This document shows, one piece after another, positions 30,465-38,149 of a stretch of 45,086 nt of DNA. The notes beneath the pieces are model-generated. The model did no database searches. It saw nothing but the letters and a program-made list of their open reading frames with translations, and was not told the DNA's origin. A program made the translations under genes and the position numbers. Numbering within the stretch: position 1 is the stretch's first letter; the number at the start of each line of letters is the position of its first letter. Source of the stretch: Gammaproteobacteria bacterium (lineage in GTDB: Bacteria > Pseudomonadota > Gammaproteobacteria > GCF-002020875); contig JABGQL010000100.1 of assembly GCA_018648825.1 (NCBI GenBank), forward strand, positions 1 to 45,086, written 5' to 3'.

Positions 30465-30923
30465 ATGGCAGTGGGTCGATGGTTTCAATCTTTCTCTCTC
30501 ATGTTAGCAGGTAGCACACTGCTCTATGCCAGTGCTGCAACAGCCTTTGGCTTCAATATGGGGGATAACTTTAATGAAGGGTTTGATTTTGATAAGGGGA
30601 GTGATCTCGATATGGGGGGTTCAAAGATGAACTGGGAGAGTCCGGACAATGTGTGGGATACCGGTACCAGCACCCATAAAGGGTTCTCATGGGGAGGGGG
30701 ACCTCGTTCTGCACCAGGCTGGGGCTTTCGTGACGCACCGCCTCCTGCACCGTGGGGAGTCCCCAACCCCTATGCTATGCCCTCAGCGGTGATGCCACCA
30801 CAAATGGTTCCATATGGTGCACCTCCTATTAGGAGAGCACCACCATCGCAGCAGCCCCAGCGCTATCGTCGTCCACCTGCTCCGCTAGCACCCACCCAAC
30901 CACTGCAAGGATCAGTACAATGA
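30465..30923 (+). CDS. Exported Gly/Pro/Met/Asp-rich low-complexity protein
   Basis: ATG at 30465 with AAGGAG upstream; signal peptide ending SAATAFG; FNMGDNFNEGFDFDKGSDLDMGG…, then Pro-rich C-terminus. Confidence 0.65.
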   Translation: MAVGRWFQSFSLMLAGSTLLYASAATAFGFNMGDNFNEGFDFDKGSDLDMGGSKMNWESPDNVWDTGTSTHKGFSWGGGPRSAPGWGFRDAPPPAPWGVPNPYAMPSAVMPPQMVPYGAPPIRRAPPSQQPQRYRRPPAPLAPTQPLQGSVQ

Positions 30924-31336
30924 ATCGATTTAGTGTAACGCTGCTCTCTGCCCTGCTCTTCTCTACCACCGTGGTGGAGGCGGCAGAGGGGGCACTAGAG
31001 AAAACCACTTGGAACTGTATGGATGTAGGGGCTGCAGGCCTGCGCTGGAATAGAAATACAGAGACCTATCGCGATGCCAGTTTCTTTATGCAGCAACATC
31101 GGGTCGTACAGAACAAGGGGCACCTCACCTTTCCTGCAACCTTGGGGTTTAAAGCGGACTATAGCTGTCGTTTTCGTGCCAATACTCCGGTACTCACCTG
31201 TGAGGATGGGATGAGAACCTTTAACCTGAATGTGCAGACGGGTCACGCTACTCATAGCAAGACCTATGGTTGGATGGACCCCTACAGCCCTCCTCCCTCT
31301 ATGTTTGTGGCCGTAGCGAGGTGCCAGCGGCTGTAG
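30920..31336 (+). CDS. Small exported hypothetical protein with four Cys
   Basis: 4-nt ATGA overlap with preceding gene; signal peptide MNRFSVTLLSALLFSTTVVEAAEG; Cys in NCM, SCR, TCE, RCQ. Confidence 0.65.
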   Translation: MNRFSVTLLSALLFSTTVVEAAEGALEKTTWNCMDVGAAGLRWNRNTETYRDASFFMQQHRVVQNKGHLTFPATLGFKADYSCRFRANTPVLTCEDGMRTFNLNVQTGHATHSKTYGWMDPYSPPPSMFVAVARCQRL

Positions 31337-31474
31337 GGTTACCCCGTACTCTTTTATAAAAGCCCTCTTTAGCGGATAACGGCTGTTTTTAGGAGTGCGT
31401 AGGAAATTGTAGGCAAAGTGATTCTCTATCCTATATTATTTCATCTGAGTGAATGATTATTCTGGGGGGAGATC

Positions 31475-33754
31475 TTGAAACAGCGTACAGGCAATAGCAC
31501 ACCACTGTGGGTTAGCATGAGTGCGAGCGTTGTCGTGCCGCTAACGTTTGGAGTGTTGCTTTCAACGTTTTATCCTGAGTGGCGTTGGGCACACTATCCG
31601 GTGCATGCCATGGCAGAGGGGCTGGGTAGCCTTTCTGCATTGGTGATTGCTGCGGTGATGGTGTTGATGATTCATAACCAACGGCTCACTGCGAGATATT
31701 ATTGGGCTGTAACCGCGTTGGTGGGGATGGGTGTGTTTGATGGCCTGCATGCAGTGACCCATGCAGGTAATGCCTTTGTATGGCTTCATAGTATGGCGAC
31801 ATTTGTCGGTGGGGTTCTCTTTTGTGGTGTCTGGTTTTCAGAATCCTGGCCCAACCTGCAAAAGAAATGGGTTTTGTTGGTTGCAGTCTTGTTGCTCTCT
31901 TTCGCGTTAGGTGGATGGTCGATCCTTTTTGAGTCTCAACTGCCTGCGATGATCGTTGAGGGTAAATTTACCTTGTTAGCAAGGGCGCTCAATATTCTGG
32001 GGGGGTTGGCCTTTATTCTGGGCAGCCTGTTCTTTATCCGACAGTATTTGGCGGAGCATAAAGCCGAGGGGCTGGAGAATCAGCACGCCGAGAATATTAT
32101 TTTTGCCAACCACTGTATGTTATTCGGAGTGTCTGGATTGTTGTTCGAGCTCTCCGTGCTATGGGATGCCGGATGGTGGTGGTGGCATCTATTGAGAATG
32201 TGCGCCTACCTGATTGTATTGGTCTACTTCTTTCGTCTGCTCAAAGAGGACTACTCTCTGTTAAAGCGACAGCGTTCAGAAATTCTGGTTGAGAAGGAGC
32301 GCTCAGAGTTAGCCTCTAAGGCCAAGGGTCAGTTTCTGGCCAATATGAGCCATGAGATCCGCACCCCAATGAATGCCATTATCGGTATGTCTCAATTGGC
32401 GCTGCAGACTGACTTAGATGGCAAGCAGCACCATTATGTGGACAAGGTTAATAATGCCGCAAAGAATCTGTTGGCGTTGCTCAATGGTATTCTAGATGTC
32501 TCTAAGATGGATGCCGGTAAGATTGAGTTAGAGCTCCTGCCGTTGCGTATCCGCTATCTGTTTGATGAGCTTCACGCATTGATGGAGTTGGATGCGGTGA
32601 ACCGAGGTATTCGTTTCCGTACTGAAATCAAACCGGGGATGCCCCCGATTTTACTCGGAGACCAGCTGCGCTTGGCTCAAGTGTTGACCAACCTCTGCTC
32701 CAATGCCCTCAAATTTACGGAGCAGGGTGGTGAGGTTATGGTTTATGCAGAGGTACTGGAGCAGTTAGAGGAACGATTCAAAATTTATTTCTCTATAACC
32801 GATAGTGGAATTGGTATGGATGAGGCGCAACAACAGAAGATCTTTGAACTATTCTCACAGGCAGATGCATCCACTACTCGGAAGTATGGTGGTACCGGAT
32901 TGGGGTTGGCCATTACCAAACAGCTGATTGAGCTGATGGGGGGGGTGCTTAAGGTAGAGAGTAAGCCGGGCTGTGGTTCTACCTTTTTCTTTACCCTAGA
33001 GATGGAGAAAACTGCGGAGCATCACACTGGCCAAGAGCGCCGTCGCCTTGATGTAGTGGATGCCAAACGTAAATTACGAGGTGCCAGCATCTTGCTGGTT
33101 GAGGACAATCAGGAAAATCAAGAGATCGCCTATGAGATGCTTACTGGGGCAGATATGCAGGTTGTTGTAGCCAATCATGGGGAGGAGGTGCTTGACCTGT
33201 TAGAGCAGGGGCTGAAGTTTGATGGTGTATTGATGGACTGTATGATGCCTGTAATGGATGGATATCTTGCTACTAAAACCATTCGTCAGCAGCACCGCTG
33301 GGCTGAGCTGCCGATTATTGCGCTTACGGCCCGGGTGACGGAAGAGGATCTTAAGCAGGTGCTGAGTGCCGGTATGAATGATCAGGTACATAAACCGATT
33401 GATACAGCATGGCTGTTTCTTACCATGAGTAAATGGATTACCCCAGCTATCTCTCTGCCAGATGAAGGCGATGAGGTTAAGCCGATGGCTGTATCTCAGC
33501 AGTCGACAGCGATTGATCTTAAATCATTGCTACCATTAATTGATGCACTGCAGAGAGTGATTGCAGAGAAAGATTTTGATGCACTGGAGGTGGTAGAGAA
33601 GATGAATCCATATTTCTATGCAGCAGAAAATGAGTCTGCGGATGCCTTCAGGGCTCTGTATGAATCAGTTAATAACATTGATTTTGATCTGGCTCAGAAG
33701 CAGCTGCCCGATCTGATTGAACTGCTACAGCCAAAGAGTAAAAGGTCTACATAA
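31475..33754 (+). CDS. Hybrid sensor histidine kinase with multi-TM (MASE-like) N-terminal sensor and C-terminal REC
   Basis: About 7 hydrophobic segments; ANMSHEIRTPMNAIIGMSQLALQ, CSNALKFT, DSGIGMD, GGTGLGLAITKQL, ILLVEDNQENQE…GVLMDCMMPVMDG…VHKPI. TTG start at 31475. Confidence 0.9.
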   Translation: MKQRTGNSTPLWVSMSASVVVPLTFGVLLSTFYPEWRWAHYPVHAMAEGLGSLSALVIAAVMVLMIHNQRLTARYYWAVTALVGMGVFDGLHAVTHAGNAFVWLHSMATFVGGVLFCGVWFSESWPNLQKKWVLLVAVLLLSFALGGWSILFESQLPAMIVEGKFTLLARALNILGGLAFILGSLFFIRQYLAEHKAEGLENQHAENIIFANHCMLFGVSGLLFELSVLWDAGWWWWHLLRMCAYLIVLVYFFRLLKEDYSLLKRQRSEILVEKERSELASKAKGQFLANMSHEIRTPMNAIIGMSQLALQTDLDGKQHHYVDKVNNAAKNLLALLNGILDVSKMDAGKIELELLPLRIRYLFDELHALMELDAVNRGIRFRTEIKPGMPPILLGDQLRLAQVLTNLCSNALKFTEQGGEVMVYAEVLEQLEERFKIYFSITDSGIGMDEAQQQKIFELFSQADASTTRKYGGTGLGLAITKQLIELMGGVLKVESKPGCGSTFFFTLEMEKTAEHHTGQERRRLDVVDAKRKLRGASILLVEDNQENQEIAYEMLTGADMQVVVANHGEEVLDLLEQGLKFDGVLMDCMMPVMDGYLATKTIRQQHRWAELPIIALTARVTEEDLKQVLSAGMNDQVHKPIDTAWLFLTMSKWITPAISLPDEGDEVKPMAVSQQSTAIDLKSLLPLIDALQRVIAEKDFDALEVVEKMNPYFYAAENESADAFRALYESVNNIDFDLAQKQLPDLIELLQPKSKRST

Positions 33755-33755
33755 G

Positions 33756-35006
33756 ATGGAAAATCATAAAATGTTGCCGCGTATTCTTGTTGTTGATGAT
33801 CAGCCGAGCAACCTGCAAGTGGTTGGAGAGACACTGAAAAATAGTGGCAAATACAGAGTGAACTTTGCAAAAAGCGGTGAAGATGCATTGAAACAGGTAG
33901 AGAGTTTATCAACGGACCTGATATTGATGGATGTGATGATGCCAGGACTCAATGGCTATGAGGTTTGTCGCAAGCTAAAACAAGACCCTCGTTACCGAGC
34001 GATCCCAGTGATCTTCCTGACTGCGATGCAAGACAGCGATAGCATGGTCGATGGGTTTGAGGCTGGGGGGGTAGACTATGTGACCAAACCTTTCCAACCT
34101 GCTGTGCTTTTGGCACGTGTAGAGGCTCAGCTCAGGCTCTACCTCTATCATCAGCAGGAAGAGAAGATGAGGCGCTATGAACGTGATAGTGCATACCACA
34201 ATGGGTTGGTGGAGATCAGTAGCGAAGTACTGCATAACTTTGGGAACTTACTGGCCTCTATTAAGTATAGAGGGGAGCTGGTTATTGGTCTCAACCGAGA
34301 GATGGCGCAGTTAGAGGAGGTCTTCCAACGAAGTATTGAGTTGCTGAAGCAGGGAGAACAAGGGAAGGTGGTTGAGATTCTTCAAATAAGCAAAACCTTG
34401 ATCAGTGAAGAGTTTTCAGAGCAACGAAGATCCGATGGAGAGCAGCTTCTTGATAGTATAAGGTTGATGGAGTCACTGCTCAGGTCACAGCGCTCTAACC
34501 TTAAGAAGGGGATGAGGTCGAGCCAATTTACGGTTCACTCTTTCCTGGCTGATCTCGAACCTTTGGTTGATAACCTGAGGCCGCTCTGTAGCTTTCATTA
34601 TCACACGGAAGTTGAGGGAGAGTTACCGGAGCTTAACTTTCCGCGTGGGCCACTCTCTTCAGTGATCTTGATGATTCTAAAAAATAGTATTGAGGCGATT
34701 ATGGAGATGCAGAAGAGCACTCCTGAAAAAGTGGGTGATATTATCCTCCGTGTCCTTACAAAAGAGCAGGGCGAAGCATCGCGCTACTGCTTGTTAGAGG
34801 TGGTTGATAACGGGGTCGGAATAGATCCAGAGCAGCTTAATCAGGTGATCCGATCTCAATTCACTACCAAGGTGGAGCACCTTGGAATGGGGTTGCATAA
34901 TGCGGCGAATTTAATCAGTGCGATGCAAGGTACGTTTCAGGTGTTGAGTAGTGGCCAAGGTCAAGGCTGTACGGTTCAGATACTGCTGCCATTAAATATG
35001 GGGTAG
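33756..35006 (+). CDS. Response regulator / histidine-kinase-like protein: REC plus HNxGN-type DHp and HATPase
   Basis: ILVVDDQPSNLQ…LILMDVMMPGLNG…YVTKPF; VLHNFGNLLASI; LKNSIEAI, DNGVGID, HLGMGLHNAANLI. Internal ATG at 33756 (ORF track start 33717 overlaps the upstream gene). Confidence 0.88.
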   Translation: MENHKMLPRILVVDDQPSNLQVVGETLKNSGKYRVNFAKSGEDALKQVESLSTDLILMDVMMPGLNGYEVCRKLKQDPRYRAIPVIFLTAMQDSDSMVDGFEAGGVDYVTKPFQPAVLLARVEAQLRLYLYHQQEEKMRRYERDSAYHNGLVEISSEVLHNFGNLLASIKYRGELVIGLNREMAQLEEVFQRSIELLKQGEQGKVVEILQISKTLISEEFSEQRRSDGEQLLDSIRLMESLLRSQRSNLKKGMRSSQFTVHSFLADLEPLVDNLRPLCSFHYHTEVEGELPELNFPRGPLSSVILMILKNSIEAIMEMQKSTPEKVGDIILRVLTKEQGEASRYCLLEVVDNGVGIDPEQLNQVIRSQFTTKVEHLGMGLHNAANLISAMQGTFQVLSSGQGQGCTVQILLPLNMG

Positions 35007-35024
35007 TTTGGGGGGGGATGGTTT

Positions 35025-35582
35025 TCAGGAAAACTGCTCAGTATGGTAGCGCTCAATGGTGAGGGTGTCTGACCAGTAGTCTGCGGGTAGCCCCGCCTTC
35101 TGCTTCAGCTGGTTGAGAAAAAGCTGTGGGTCCGGCAACTGCTCCCACACCGAGGGGAGAAAGGTGCCACGGCGGTGACCCTCCTGCAAGATCAGACCGT
35201 CCATCCCCGGAAGTAGCTGTCGGATCAACTCAGCCTCTGAGTTAAACTGCATCGGCTCTGCAGGGGTGAGCAGGGAGAGTTTGATCGTAGTGCTCGGATA
35301 CTCTTGTTGCGCCAGAGAGGGGAAGCGAGGGTCACGGAAGGCGGCGGCATAGCCATTTTCTAATAGATCCTGAGCCAACGGACGGCGTGCCTCTAGTGAG
35401 CCGATACAGCCGCGCAGCTGTTGGTTGATCTCTAGGGTGACAAAGCAGGCTCCTGGCTGTTGCAGGAAAGGGTCGCACTGCTGCAGCTCAATGGTTGCGG
35501 GGCTGCCGTGTGCCAGTCCATGCTCAATGGATTGGCGGGCCAGCTGAAGCATGCTCTGCTGCTGTTGTGGGGTATGGCTCAT
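35025..35582 (-). CDS. amrA: AmmeMemoRadiSam system protein A (AMMECR1 family)
   Basis: ACFVTLEINQQLRGCIGSLEARRPLAQDLLENGYAAAFRDPRFPSL…TIKLSLLTPAEPM…GMDGLILQEGHRRGTFLPSVWEQLPDPQLFLNQLKQKAGLPADYW. Confidence 0.93.
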   Translation of the reverse strand: MSHTPQQQQSMLQLARQSIEHGLAHGSPATIELQQCDPFLQQPGACFVTLEINQQLRGCIGSLEARRPLAQDLLENGYAAAFRDPRFPSLAQQEYPSTTIKLSLLTPAEPMQFNSEAELIRQLLPGMDGLILQEGHRRGTFLPSVWEQLPDPQLFLNQLKQKAGLPADYWSDTLTIERYHTEQFS

Positions 35583-36400
35583 GATGGTGCCTCTAATGAT
35601 GTTGTCTCAGATAATGGCTTCTCGCTGAATAGATAGGCGCCGTAACCGACCACGCGTGCTCTGTCTCCGGCGGTATCCCCAGAGTTTCTCACATCTACCG
35701 TCTCCACCTGTAGCCCCCGGTGTTTTGCAAGATGGAGCAGCCCATTGATCGGCATTCGACCACAGGCGCTTTCATAATCCAGTGCATTCTCATTCAACTG
35801 TTTGATGGCGTTAGAGCTGGCGAGGTCTAACTGCTGTGCCGTGGCATAGGGCTGGTAGTGGCTCAGGTCTGAGCTGATTACAATCAAGGTCTCTGCGCCT
35901 CCCCACAGCTGTTCCAATACTTCGGCAACGGAGTGAGCATCGGCCTGTCCAACCACCAGAGGGAGTAGGGTAAACTCATTCAGCACCGTTTGTAGAAAGG
36001 GGAGCTGTACCTCTAGGCTATGTTCTGCCTGATGGGGTTCATCCATCAACCAGACCTGAGGAAGATCTTGGATCTGTTGTAGTGCCTGTTGGTCAATGGG
36101 GACCGTACCCAGCGGGGTCTCGAAGCTCTCGCTGGTGGGTGCAGCCACGCCATGAAAGGCGACATGGTGAGAGGGGCCGAGCAAGATGACCCGCTTGATC
36201 TGCTCTCGTATTGGTTCTAGTGCACGGTAGGCAGAGCCAGCGATGGGGCCGGAGTAGATGTAACCTGCATGGGGGGCGATCAACGCCTTAGGTATTGTGC
36301 TAGAAGGGTAACCCTGCTGCAGATAGTGCTGCACCTGCTGTTGCAGTTGAAGAGGTTGATTGGGGTAGAAAGTACCAGCGACAGCGGGTTTGCGGACCAC
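35579..36400 (-). CDS. amrB: AmmeMemoRadiSam system protein B (MEMO1 family)
   Basis: VRKPAVAGTFYPNQP…LIAPHAGYIYSGPIAGSAYRAL…VILLGPSHHVAFHGVA…EHSLEVQLPFLQ…VISSDLSHYQPY. Confidence 0.94.
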   Translation of the reverse strand: MVRKPAVAGTFYPNQPLQLQQQVQHYLQQGYPSSTIPKALIAPHAGYIYSGPIAGSAYRALEPIREQIKRVILLGPSHHVAFHGVAAPTSESFETPLGTVPIDQQALQQIQDLPQVWLMDEPHQAEHSLEVQLPFLQTVLNEFTLLPLVVGQADAHSVAEVLEQLWGGAETLIVISSDLSHYQPYATAQQLDLASSNAIKQLNENALDYESACGRMPINGLLHLAKHRGLQVETVDVRNSGDTAGDRARVVGYGAYLFSEKPLSETTSLEAPS

Positions 36401-36472
36401 AATTATTACGCCTCGTTACTATAGTTGAGCTATATTCTGTAAATGAGTATAGCACCAAATATGGAGGGCTAA

Positions 36473-37558
36473 ATGAATCAGCACCACCCTACACAATATT
36501 GGCACACGCTGGAGAGTGGGCAACTGCAATGTGATCTCTGTCCGCGTGAGTGCCAGTTGCGTGATGGCCAGCGTGGACTCTGTTTTGTGCGTATGGCAGA
36601 GGAGGGTGCAGTGGTGCTCACCAGCTATGGGCGCTCTAGTGGCTTTGTAATTGATCCCATTGAGAAGAAACCGCTCAACCACTTTCTACCGGGCAGCAGC
36701 ACGCTTTCGTTTGGTACCGCAGGTTGTAACCTTACCTGTAAGTTCTGTCAGAACTGGGATATTAGTAAGGCGCGGGAGATGGATCGTATGCAAGAGCTGG
36801 CAACTCCAGAGATGATTGCACGGGCTGCAGATGAGCTGGGGTGTCGCAGTGTTGCCTATACCTATAATGATCCAGTAATCTTTCTAGAGTATGCGCTGGA
36901 TGTAGCACGAGCTTGTCGTCAACGGGGTGTCCGCTCTGTTGCCGTAACCGCAGGCTATATTCAGGGGCAGGCGCGTGAGGAGTTCTTTGCTGAGATGGAT
37001 GCGGCAAATATTGATCTGAAAGGGTTTTCAGAGGACTTTTATCACCAGCTGTGTGGAGGGCATCTGCAGCCTGTGCTGGATACCTTGCTCTATCTCAAGC
37101 AGCAGACCTCAGTCTGGTTTGAGTTGACTACCCTGTTGATCCCCGGAAAGAATGACTCTGATGCAGAGCTGGATGCGATGACCCGCTGGATTGTTGATCA
37201 GCTGGGGCCTGAGGTACCGCTTCACTTCAGTGCCTTCCACCCCAGTTATAAGATGAATGATCTTCCATCAACATCACCTGCGATACTACAGCGTGCGCGT
37301 GAGATTGCACTGCGCAATGGCCTACACTATGTCTATCTGGGAAATGTGCATGACAAGGCGGGGAGTAGCACCTACTGTCACCACTGCGGTACGATACTGA
37401 TTGGGCGAGACTGGTATCAACTGTCGGACTGGAATCTGTCGGATCAAGGGTGTTGTAGCGCCTGTGGAACGCAGTGTGCGGGGCGGTTTGATGGCCCTGC
37501 AGGAGATTGGGGGGCGAAGCAGTTACGGGTCGATCTATCAAGCAGTAAGCAGGAGTAG
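36473..37558 (+). CDS. amrS: AmmeMemoRadiSam system radical SAM enzyme
   Basis: LQCDLCPRECQLRDGQRGLCFVR, FGTAGCNLTCKFCQNWDISKAR (CxxxCxxC), DLKGFSEDFYHQLCGGHLQPVLDTL, C-terminal CHHCG…CCSACG. Confidence 0.95.
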   Translation: MNQHHPTQYWHTLESGQLQCDLCPRECQLRDGQRGLCFVRMAEEGAVVLTSYGRSSGFVIDPIEKKPLNHFLPGSSTLSFGTAGCNLTCKFCQNWDISKAREMDRMQELATPEMIARAADELGCRSVAYTYNDPVIFLEYALDVARACRQRGVRSVAVTAGYIQGQAREEFFAEMDAANIDLKGFSEDFYHQLCGGHLQPVLDTLLYLKQQTSVWFELTTLLIPGKNDSDAELDAMTRWIVDQLGPEVPLHFSAFHPSYKMNDLPSTSPAILQRAREIALRNGLHYVYLGNVHDKAGSSTYCHHCGTILIGRDWYQLSDWNLSDQGCCSACGTQCAGRFDGPAGDWGAKQLRVDLSSSKQE

Positions 37559-37562
37559 GGTC

Positions 37563-38141
37563 ATGCATGATCAAATTATTCAGTTAGTCGAGCGGATCAT
37601 CGCCTTGGAGCAAGATCTGGAGCGAGAGCTGGAGCAGAAACAGAGTGAGTTCCGCTACCATCTAGAGGAGAAGCGGGCGGTGTTTGAGCAGGAGATGTTG
37701 CTCTCACAGCGTAAGCTAAAATTGGGGTTGTTACAGTTTGTTGGTGGTGCGCGTCTGCGTAACCTGCTCTCTATGCCGGTAATCTACAGCTTGCTGCTAC
37801 CGTTGGTCATGGTTGATCTGGCGGTAATATTTTACCAGTGGTTCTGCTTTTCGTTATGGGGTGTTGCACGGGTCAAACGACGAGACTATTGGGTGATGGA
37901 TCGAGGACAGCTTGCCTACCTGAATGGGATTGAAAAGATCAACTGTGTCTACTGCAGCTATGCCAATGGGCTGGCTAGCTTTATTCGTGAGGTGGCCAGC
38001 CGTACCGAGCAGTACTGGTGTCCGATCAAACATGCGCGACGGATTCATCAGCCACACCCCCGTTACTGGCGCTACAGTGACTTTGGGGATGCGCAAGCCT
38101 ATCGTTCGCGGATGACTCAGTTTAGAGAGGAGCTGAAATAG
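37563..38141 (+). CDS. Conserved hypothetical membrane protein with coiled-coil and C-terminal Cys motif
   Basis: Starts 4 nt after amrS stop; coiled coil then TM (YSLLLPLVMVDLAVIFYQWFCF); NCVYCSYANGLASFIREVASRTEQYWCPIKHARR. Confidence 0.75.
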   Translation: MHDQIIQLVERIIALEQDLERELEQKQSEFRYHLEEKRAVFEQEMLLSQRKLKLGLLQFVGGARLRNLLSMPVIYSLLLPLVMVDLAVIFYQWFCFSLWGVARVKRRDYWVMDRGQLAYLNGIEKINCVYCSYANGLASFIREVASRTEQYWCPIKHARRIHQPHPRYWRYSDFGDAQAYRSRMTQFREELK

Positions 38142-38149
38142 TCTGAGTG

